Assembly (NCBI GenBank): GCA_036519575.1
Contig: DATDKZ010000029.1
Location: forward strand, 1 to 8,949
Direction: 5' to 3'
DNA: 8,949 nucleotides
From: AC-69 sp036519575
GTDB taxonomy: Bacteria > Actinomycetota > UBA4738 > HRBIN12
This document shows, in pieces, positions 1 through 5,294 of this stretch. Both the position numbers and the translations under genes were made by a program. The notes under the pieces were generated by a model that had not been told where the DNA came from, made no database searches, and was given only the letters and a program-made list of their open reading frames with translations. How positions within the stretch are numbered: position 1 is the stretch's first letter; every line of letters starts with the position of its first letter.

Positions 1-105
1 CGCAGCGAGCTGTGAAATGGTCAAACCGCGGTGTCGTCGGGCGGCGCGGAGCTTCGAACCGATCGGCGGGCCGTGCTGCTGGTTCGCCTCGGCGGGCTTG
101 GCCAT
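1..105 (-). CDS. XRE-family helix-turn-helix transcriptional regulator, N-terminal fragment (runs off left edge)
   Basis: The first 35 codons of a gene that continues beyond base 1. The peptide opens MAKPAEANQQHG and then reads LRAARRHRGLTISQLA, the characteristic helix 1-turn-helix 2 start of a lambda-repressor/XRE DNA-binding domain (residues about 15-35). The ATG at 103-105 is preceded by GAGGGG (116-121) with a 10-base spacer, which overlaps the stop codon of the VOC remnant upstream. Proteins starting this way are DNA-binding regulators, often with a C-terminal cupin sensor, but that part lies outside the window, so ligand and subfamily cannot be given. A perfect palindrome 21 bases upstream of the start is a candidate operator. 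Confidence is good for the fold and low for any specific role. Confidence 0.72.
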   Translation of the reverse strand, partial: MAKPAEANQQHGPPIGSKLRAARRHRGLTISQLAA

Positions 106-119
106 GCCCGAGGATCCCC

Positions 120-203
120 TCACCCGCCTGTCCGATCGGACAGGTCGACGAGCTCGATCAGCGTGCCGTCGGGGTCCTCCGCGTACATGCGTGGGCGTGT
201 GGT
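120..203 (-). pseudogene. C-terminal remnant of a VOC/glyoxalase-superfamily protein
   Basis: This frame ends at TGA (120-122) and reads RMYAEDPDGTLIELVDL, which matches the last beta strand and metal-ligand Glu of vicinal-oxygen-chelate proteins (typical form: RDPDGNxIEL). In that family the motif sits at the C-terminus of a domain of about 120-130 residues. Here the same frame is closed by a TGA at 204-206, only about 28 codons upstream, and the bases between it and the histidine kinase stop at 262 show no VOC-like sequence in any frame I read. I infer a truncated gene left when the adjacent kinase/protease block arrived or when an intervening piece was deleted. It lies directly before the XRE gene, with the XRE ribosome-binding site overlapping its stop, so the two were probably once an operon. 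A chance match of a 17-residue motif is the alternative. Confidence 0.55.
127..144. promoter_or_regulatory. Perfect 18-bp palindrome, candidate operator of the XRE regulator
   Basis: CCTGTCCGATCGGACAGG is an uninterrupted, fully self-complementary 18-mer (9-bp half-sites). Its edge lies 21 bases upstream of the XRE start codon and just upstream of the ribosome-binding site, inside the reading frame of the VOC remnant. XRE dimers usually bind such dyads and many repress their own genes, so autoregulation is a natural inference. Nothing in the sequence proves it; a transcript hairpin is the alternative. Confidence 0.5.
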
Positions 204-225
204 TCACCGTGCCCGAGCGTAGCGA

Positions 226-251
226 CGCGAGGGCTGTCTCGGAGTCTCGCG
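226..251 (-). terminator. Hairpin just downstream of the histidine kinase gene
   Basis: On the minus strand, CGCGAG (251-246) and CTCGCG (231-226) form 6-bp perfect arms around a 14-base loop, starting 10 bases after the kinase stop codon. No T-run follows, so this is not a canonical intrinsic terminator. It may slow transcription or mark the operon's 3' end, or it may be chance in GC-rich DNA. Confidence 0.22.
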
Positions 252-261
252 GGGCCTGGAC

Positions 262-2253
262 CTACGGCACGACCACCGGGACGTCGTTCAGGTCGGCCGA
301 TCCATCGGTTTCGACCGGGGGTTCGAGCGGAAGCCACACCGAGAAGACCGACCCTGTCGGATCCGAGCGCTGAAGCCACACGCGTCCGCCCAGCCCCTCG
401 GCGGCCTTCCGGCAGATGTACAGACCCATGCCTGCTCCCCCTACCCGCCGCGTGAGCGACTGGTCGACCTGGTAGAAGCGCTCGAAGATCCGCTCCCGCT
501 CCTCCGGGGCGATCCCGGGCCCCCGATCGCGGACAGAGATCCTGACCCCGGCCCCATCGATCCGCCCCCGGACGGTGACCGTGCTCTCAGGTGGGGAGTA
601 CTTCAGGGCATTGTCGATGAGATTTCCGATCACCCGGTAGACGTCCTCCTCGCGAGTCCGGATCGGCGGCAGATGCTCGGGGAACGACAACACGATCCGT
701 CTGGGATCGAGCTCGACCGCTCGGTCCTCGACAACTCGCTCCACGAGGCCGGCGATACCGACGCTCGTCCAACGGGCCGCCCCCGAGGATTCGACTCGCG
801 ATGCGAAGAGCAGATCCTCGATCAGGTGCTTGAGCCGCTCGGCGTGCCGGTCGGCGTGCTCGAGGAACTCGCGCTGCTCCTTGGCGGGCACGGTGATATC
901 CCCTCTGAGCAGCGTCTTGACGTAACCCTGAACATTCGTGAGCGGCGTCCTGAGCTCGTGGGAGATCGTCGCCACGAAGTCGTCTTTGAGCCTGCTCATC
1001 TCCGTCTCGTGAGCGAGCGCCTCCTCGAGGCGGCGGACGAGTCGGCTGTTGCGTATGGCCACGCCGACGTGGTTCGCCACCGTTTCCAACAGCCCCAGGT
1101 CCTCAGCGTCGAACGTGCTGAAATCCCCGAGGCGGTTGGCGACCATCAACGTACCGAAGATTTCATTGTCCGACAGGACGGGAACGACGATCACGTCGTG
1201 GATCCCCCGACCCGCGAAGTAGTCCGACAGACGTCGATTCCGGATCGGACGAGACAAGAGGATGCCCTCGTGCTCGGCGGAAACCCTCGCCCAGACGCCC
1301 TCGGTTGGCTCGAGCGTCACGGGTTGCATCACCGATCGCTGATCGCCGGGACCGATCCTCGAGGACAGGCTCTCGACTCCTCCGAGCTCGGCCCAGAGCA
1401 GCAGCTCGGCCACATCGGCATGGAACATCTCGCGGGCGTGATCGAGGAGCGGCGGCAGCATCTCATGGATATCGAGGGACCCTTGCGCCAGGGCCGTGGA
1501 CCGTTGTAGCAGCGCCAGATTGTCGTGCTTTCGCTGCACGTCGGCGTAGGCCTTGCCGGCGAGGTACGTCGCGGCCGCCGGAACCGCCACGAGGATCACG
1601 GTCGCGGGATGCAGTGACAGCATCATCACCGTGACGAGCGCGAGAGCCGTATTGGCAAAGGTCAGCGCGGTACCCATGCCCACGACCTGATCGAAGACGA
1701 CCCGCGTGCCTTCGGATAGCGCGATCGCGACGTTGATCAGGATCGCCGCGAGGATATCGGCGACCAGCATCGCCACGAACGCCGCAACGCACACCACTGG
1801 CCAGCTCGGTCCGCCGGCGTCGACCACGAGACCAAAGGCACCGAGGGCGACGAGGGTGGTCATCGACCGTTGGCTCACGTTGAAGGCGAGCCGCAGTGGC
1901 TTCTGTCTCCGATGGATGGCCAGCGCAAGGCCCACGCCGACGGCCTGGGCGAGCACCAGGTGGGTCGGCACAGAGAACGCCAGGCCCACCACGAGCGGGA
2001 TCTCTGAAAGGGAGAAGGAGTGCGCGTGCTTGGCGATCCGAACGTGCATCACGAAAACCTCGGCGACGCCGAACCCGAGTGCGAGCACCACCCATGGGAT
2101 GCGCGGGCCCTCGAGGGGAGCGGCCCGGCTGCCCATGATCCAGAGAAGGACTGTCGTCGTGGCAAACAGACCGATGTTCAGCCCCCACACGCGCCGCGAG
2201 CCGTTGGTGCGGGCGAAGAGGAGGACACGAAGTCGTTTCCTCACGTCAGTCAC
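262..2253 (-). CDS. Membrane sensor histidine kinase (polytopic N-terminus, GAF, HisKA, HATPase_c)
   Basis: A 663-residue membrane kinase that should autophosphorylate on His and pass the phosphate to a response regulator not found in this window. Numbering is from the GTG start. Hydrophobic segments at about 23-41, 53-70, 83-115 (likely two), 130-145, 150-178 and 194-231 make a 7-8-pass sensor module, with SEIPLVVGLAF in one of the central segments. A GAF domain follows at 258-408. The HisKA H-box is ATISHELRTP with H432. The HATPase shows an N-box (NLIDNALKYS, N548), G1 box (DRGPGI, 576-581) and G2 box (GGAGMGL, 605-611), so the catalytic core is complete. GTG at 2251-2253 is chosen because it overlaps the protease stop as GTGACTGA, indicating translational coupling. 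The in-frame ATG at 2334 would add 27 low-complexity residues that are a shadow of the protease tail. The GAF ligand and the sensed signal are unknown. Confidence 0.93.
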   Translation of the reverse strand: MTDVRKRLRVLLFARTNGSRRVWGLNIGLFATTTVLLWIMGSRAAPLEGPRIPWVVLALGFGVAEVFVMHVRIAKHAHSFSLSEIPLVVGLAFSVPTHLVLAQAVGVGLALAIHRRQKPLRLAFNVSQRSMTTLVALGAFGLVVDAGGPSWPVVCVAAFVAMLVADILAAILINVAIALSEGTRVVFDQVVGMGTALTFANTALALVTVMMLSLHPATVILVAVPAAATYLAGKAYADVQRKHDNLALLQRSTALAQGSLDIHEMLPPLLDHAREMFHADVAELLLWAELGGVESLSSRIGPGDQRSVMQPVTLEPTEGVWARVSAEHEGILLSRPIRNRRLSDYFAGRGIHDVIVVPVLSDNEIFGTLMVANRLGDFSTFDAEDLGLLETVANHVGVAIRNSRLVRRLEEALAHETEMSRLKDDFVATISHELRTPLTNVQGYVKTLLRGDITVPAKEQREFLEHADRHAERLKHLIEDLLFASRVESSGAARWTSVGIAGLVERVVEDRAVELDPRRIVLSFPEHLPPIRTREEDVYRVIGNLIDNALKYSPPESTVTVRGRIDGAGVRISVRDRGPGIAPEERERIFERFYQVDQSLTRRVGGAGMGLYICRKAAEGLGGRVWLQRSDPTGSVFSVWLPLEPPVETDGSADLNDVPVVVP

Positions 2254-3994
2254 CCCAGAGCGTGCTCGCCCACGCTCCGGATGAGAGCGCCGAGGGCGCG
2301 TCTGACCCACCCCACTCCCCTGCCGACCATCCATTCCCGCTCCATGTCCGGCCCGACCAGGTTCGACCGCTCCAGGTCCTCCCCGACCACGATTCCCCGC
2401 TCCAGGTCCTCGCCGACCACGTCCGGCCGTTCCACGCCCCGTCCGTCCAGCTGGTGCCCTCGAAGCTGCTGGAAGCCCAGGACCCGCCGTCCCACGCGTC
2501 TCCGAAGATCGTTTGCTCTCCTTGCAGGACGACGCCCTCGTCCTCGGTGAGCACCGATCCTCGAGCCAACTGAAGGGAGCCCATGCCGGAGGACCGCGGC
2601 CACGTCTGCACGGCGGCTCCGATCGTGGAGATCTTCGCGTCGCGGGCCCGGTGGAGGTTGATCAGGCCGGCTCCCTGCGCCACGGGATCAGCATTCGGCA
2701 GGGGAACCGACGTGGTCATGAGCAGGGCCTTCACCTGGTCGGGCGTGAGCTCTGGATGCTGCTCGAGGACCGTGGCGACCGCACCGGAAACGATCGCCGC
2801 CGCCTGGGAGGAGCCGCTCCCCCTGAAGAACCTGGAGGACCCGACTCGTGCACCGGGATTGGCCTCGTCGACGAAGCTTCCAGGGTCACGGAGGCTGATC
2901 AACGATTTGCCCGGAGCAACGAGGTCCGGGTGCCGCGTCGCGTTCCCCCGCGTCTGCCAGGCTGGGATGACGTCATCCTTTGGATCGTCGGTTCCTCTGG
3001 TGTCGTCGGCCCCTACAGCGATCACGTATGGGTCGTAGGCCGGGTTGTTCAGCTGCGCCGTCCCGAATCCTGAGTTCCCAGCCGAAACGACCACGACAAT
3101 GCCGCGCATCCAGGCGACCTCGACGGCATACGCCAGAGGGTCGTCGAGGTAGCTCTGCGTTCCGTCAGTTCCGAACGATAGGTTGAGCACTCGGATGTTG
3201 AGTCCATCGCTGGCTCGGTGCTGCACTACCCAGTCGATCGCCGCGATGACTTGAGAGACGTCGGTCGCCCCATCGCTGGCCGCGACCTTGATGCTGACGA
3301 TACGGGCGCCAGGCGCGGCTCCGACGAAGCGATTGTCGACCTGTTCATCCTCCTTCCCGGGCGGGATCGAGCTGTCCCTTCCGGCGATGAGCCCGGCCAT
3401 ATGCGTACCGTGCCCGTACGTGTCGACGTCCGTTAGATTTTCGGCCTGCGAGTCGAACGAGAGATCGGGACCGTTGATCACCTGCATCGCCAGCCCGTCC
3501 ACCGGAGCGACACCCGAGTCGATGAGCGCGACATCGACGCCCTGTCCCGTGAACCCGTGCTGCCACATCTCGAGGAGCTTCGTGTTCTTCGCGACCTTCA
3601 GCCACGAGCCCGGGTCCTTGTTGGGGTCGATCCCATCGATGTTCCCGAGCAGCCGGACGCGGCTATTGAGCGTGACGGAGTGGATGCCATCCAAGCGTCG
3701 CAGTTCGGGCACCGCTGCGGCCGGGACCTCGGCAACGAACCCGTCGATGATTGGGATGTATCGCTCGACGACTCCCCCGAACGCTTCCACCGCGTGCTCC
3801 GGTACGCTTCCCGCGCCGGGGAGCTCGCGAACGATGACGGAGACCGGGCGATCAGAACCGAATGGGCGAGGGTAGGCCGGAAGCATCGCCACCAACAAGG
3901 CGAGGACGAGCAGGAACGCGAAGGGCACGGCACCATTCGCGTGGCGCTCCATCCGGACCGCGAGCGCAGGGGACCCGAATGCTGTCTGTCTCAT
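2246..3994 (-). CDS. Secreted subtilisin-like serine protease (peptidase S8) with Trp-rich repeat tail
   Basis: A 582-residue preproprotein. The ATG at 3992-3994 is chosen because AAGGGA (4001-4006) sits 6 bases upstream and because it begins an export signal: a charged n-region, then a hydrophobic core at about 24-42 (FAFLLVLALLVAMLP). The frame stays open to 4306, but those extra residues look non-coding. Residues 49-113 resemble an I9 inhibitor/chaperone prodomain (SVIVRELPG through TLNSRVRLL). The catalytic triad is Asp159 (ALIDSG), His195 (YGHGTHMAG) and Ser396 (GSGSSQAAA), with oxyanion-hole Asn307 (VSAGNSG). The serine motif departs from the usual GTSMAAP: M is Q and P is A. The last 80 residues are a Gly/Ser/Trp repeat with no LPXTG anchor. 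It is the first gene of a two-gene unit with the histidine kinase. The protease should act outside the membrane; its substrate is unknown. Confidence 0.92.
   Translation of the reverse strand: MRQTAFGSPALAVRMERHANGAVPFAFLLVLALLVAMLPAYPRPFGSDRPVSVIVRELPGAGSVPEHAVEAFGGVVERYIPIIDGFVAEVPAAAVPELRRLDGIHSVTLNSRVRLLGNIDGIDPNKDPGSWLKVAKNTKLLEMWQHGFTGQGVDVALIDSGVAPVDGLAMQVINGPDLSFDSQAENLTDVDTYGHGTHMAGLIAGRDSSIPPGKEDEQVDNRFVGAAPGARIVSIKVAASDGATDVSQVIAAIDWVVQHRASDGLNIRVLNLSFGTDGTQSYLDDPLAYAVEVAWMRGIVVVVSAGNSGFGTAQLNNPAYDPYVIAVGADDTRGTDDPKDDVIPAWQTRGNATRHPDLVAPGKSLISLRDPGSFVDEANPGARVGSSRFFRGSGSSQAAAIVSGAVATVLEQHPELTPDQVKALLMTTSVPLPNADPVAQGAGLINLHRARDAKISTIGAAVQTWPRSSGMGSLQLARGSVLTEDEGVVLQGEQTIFGDAWDGGSWASSSFEGTSWTDGAWNGRTWSARTWSGESWSGRTWSGRTWSGRTWSGNGWSAGEWGGSDAPSALSSGAWASTLWGD
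2312..2494 (-). repeat. Period-5 Trp repeat tract encoding the protease tail (15/30-bp tandem repeat)
   Basis: Within the protease, 13 successive aromatic positions fall exactly five residues apart (residues 501 to 561): twelve Trp and one Phe at 511, with consensus W-S-G-x-T/S. At DNA level, from 2419 to 2312, the serine after each Trp is encoded alternately by TCG and AGC for seven repeats in a row. The DNA period there is therefore 30 bp (ten residues) although the protein period is five. This suggests expansion by duplication of a two-repeat unit. Function is unknown; similar tails occur on other actinobacterial subtilases as far as I recall, perhaps for surface association or assembly. 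Confidence 0.85.
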
Positions 3995-4194
3995 GTCGTT
4001 TCCCTTGGCATGGTGTCCCCTATTCTGAGTAGCCCGTATCGGTTCTGAATCGGTCGGGAGGCCCCCTTCTCGACGTGGGACGACCGAGTGCTTATGGGGA
4101 AGGGATGTGTGCATCGACTTAGGTCGTTCGGATGAAACCGCAGGTGTCAAGGTTGCCCACGGGCTGAAGGACCGAGTACCGTCAGAACTCTGGA
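3995..4194. promoter_or_regulatory. Divergent intergenic control region between the protease and STAS genes
   Basis: A 200-bp non-coding stretch that must hold the promoters of the leftward protease/kinase unit and the rightward STAS gene. On the minus strand a perfect -35 hexamer TTGACA lies at 4150-4145, about 150 bases before the protease ATG, but no convincing -10 follows at 16-18 bases. On the plus strand a weak pair, TTGCCC (4153-4158) and TACCGT (4177-4182), with 18-base spacing, would place the transcript start within a few bases of the STAS ATG. No clear sigma-B-type -35/-10 pair was seen. Confidence 0.45.
4038..4054. promoter_or_regulatory. Direct repeat ATCGGT-N5-ATCGGT upstream of the protease gene
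   Basis: Two exact copies of ATCGGT (4038-4043 and 4049-4054) start 11 bases apart, about one helical turn, and lie 43-60 bases upstream of the protease start. This is the geometry of tandem response-regulator sites. Two six-base copies can easily arise by chance, so this is only a candidate. Confidence 0.2.
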
Positions 4195-4932
4195 ATGGCC
4201 AAGCTGACCATCCGTCTGCCCGCAGCTCCCCCGCAGGCGTACCTCGCATGGGTGACGTGGTGGCGCGAAGTCGAAGAGCTCCTCGGCTCGGACATGGCGA
4301 GGGCAATGACGGCCGAGGAGGATGGTGCCCGACCTCTTGGGCACGAAGTGCGATCTATCGTGCCGGAGCACGTTCGCCTACTCGAGCAGCAGGCCAGACA
4401 AGCGCTCGCCGCCGGCACGACGGAGATCTCGCCCGAGCTGAGCGCCGACACCGAGGCATGGGACCAATGGTTGGACTATTGGGGAAGGAGGCGGGAGTGG
4501 CTCGAGGCCCTGGCGCTCAGAGGGCTCCCCGTGCCGCAGACACCGAAGGACCTGGCCGGCCTGTGGCAAAAGACGCTACGGGTCATCAACGTCGAGCTGG
4601 CCACCGATCTCGCCCACATGAGGAACCTGGAGTTGCTCAGAACGGGACAACCCGGCTCATTCCGTCTTTCGGGAGAGCTCGATCTATTGAATGTGGAGGC
4701 AGTGAGCCGCTACCTTCAGGAGGAGCTTCGAACCAGGCAGCAGTTGACGCTGGATGTCTCGGGCCTGACGTTCATCGACAGCAAGGGGCTGGCCATGCTG
4801 CTTCAGCTGGCCGCTTCATCTCTGGAGCTTGGCTTCCCCCCTGTCGTTCTGAGGTCCCCATCGGAGGTACTCAGGCGCGTCCTCGAGGTCGGCCTCCCGT
4901 CGCCGATCCCGGGGATTCAGCTCGATTCCTGA
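4195..4932 (+). CDS. STAS-domain protein with unrecognised Trp-rich N-terminal domain (anti-sigma factor antagonist-like)
   Basis: A 245-residue soluble protein in two halves. Residues about 150-245 form a STAS domain: FRLSGELDLLNVEAV, then LDVSGLTFIDSKGLAMLLQLA around the phosphorylation loop. Ser196, directly after Asp195 in the D-S-x-G-L loop, aligns with the Ser phosphorylated in SpoIIAA and RsbV, so a partner-switch role is plausible. Residues 1-145 match nothing I recognise; they look helical and amphipathic, with eight Trp (19, 22, 23, 89, 92, 96, 102, 124), and could be a sensor or a partner-binding domain as in RsbR-like co-antagonists. The ATG at 4195 is the only start candidate after the in-frame TGA at 4165. 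No Shine-Dalgarno sequence is visible, so initiation may be weak or leaderless. The 3' end overlaps the converging STAS gene by 16 bp. Confidence 0.85.
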   Translation: MAKLTIRLPAAPPQAYLAWVTWWREVEELLGSDMARAMTAEEDGARPLGHEVRSIVPEHVRLLEQQARQALAAGTTEISPELSADTEAWDQWLDYWGRRREWLEALALRGLPVPQTPKDLAGLWQKTLRVINVELATDLAHMRNLELLRTGQPGSFRLSGELDLLNVEAVSRYLQEELRTRQQLTLDVSGLTFIDSKGLAMLLQLAASSLELGFPPVVLRSPSEVLRRVLEVGLPSPIPGIQLDS

Positions 4933-5294
4933 CGCCCCTCTTCCTGCTCGCTCGCTCTCACAGCGTCCTCCAGTCGCCCCTCCAGTGGGATCACCCTGGG
5001 CAAACCGGTGAGTTCGAGCACCGTGCGGACCGGAGACCCCAGCGGGGCGACGATCCGCATCTGTTGCCGTCTGGCCTGCAGTCGTTCCGCAAGGCGGAGC
5101 AGGAGTGCCAGGCCGGCACTGTCGAGGTAGGTGGTGTGGGTGAGATCCACGATGAGCCGAAGCGCGCTGTGCGGCACGGCGGTCTCGATGGCGGCAAGCA
5201 CCTCCCTGTCATTCGAGATATCGACCTCGCCATGCAGACGAATGACACAGAGGTTGCCGCGATGCTCTGCCTCAACGCGTGCTAGCTCGCTCAT
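4917..5294 (-). CDS. STAS-domain anti-sigma factor antagonist (RsbV/SpoIIAA-like)
   Basis: A 125-residue single-domain protein of normal length for RsbV/SpoIIAA antagonists. Strand motifs VIRLHGEVDISND and LIVDLTHTTYLDSAGLALLL are typical. Ser59, after Asp58, is the predicted phospho-acceptor. In such switches the unphosphorylated form binds the anti-sigma kinase and frees a sigma factor; phosphorylation by the kinase inactivates it and a PP2C phosphatase restores it. Both enzymes are present in the gene immediately upstream, whose stop codon (5272-5274) lies 23 bp inside this reading frame, so the two are probably translationally coupled and work together. AGGA lies about 10 bases before the ATG. 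The C-terminus (EQEEGRQESS) is an acidic, likely disordered tail whose codons overlap the end of the converging STAS gene. Confidence 0.92.
   Translation of the reverse strand: MSELARVEAEHRGNLCVIRLHGEVDISNDREVLAAIETAVPHSALRLIVDLTHTTYLDSAGLALLLRLAERLQARRQQMRIVAPLGSPVRTVLELTGLPRVIPLEGRLEDAVRASEQEEGRQESS

Noticed and set aside
673..1509. Long rightward open frame (278 codons) opposite the histidine kinase
   Set aside because: It lies wholly within the kinase gene on the other strand, shows no domain signature, and is the usual shadow frame of high-GC coding DNA.
2254..2334. ATG at 2334 as start of the histidine kinase
   Set aside because: The added 27 residues are the out-of-frame reading of the protease's Trp repeat; the GTG overlapping the protease stop is better placed.
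2312..2419. Tandem 30-bp repeat as a possible CRISPR array
   Set aside because: There are no unique spacers; the repeats are contiguous, in frame and encode the WSGxT tail of the protease.
3995..4194. Sigma-B-type promoter (GTTT / GGGTAA-like) feeding the cluster
   Set aside because: Scattered GTTT and GGG runs occur but no pair with correct spacing was found on either strand.
3995..4306. Upstream extension of the protease by 104 residues
   Set aside because: The extra residues have no domain or signal, would overlap the divergent STAS gene, and bypass both the AAGGGA site and the export signal that begin at 3994.
4780..4794. Idea that both STAS proteins have lost the phospho-acceptor because the loops read DSKG and DSAG
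   Set aside because: In SpoIIAA and RsbV the phosphorylated Ser is the residue directly after Asp, which is present in both; only the following position varies.
4107..5285. 392-codon rightward open frame spanning the intergenic region and both STAS genes
   Set aside because: It starts in the control region and crosses two genes with clear STAS motifs in other frames; its own translation is low-complexity and matches nothing.
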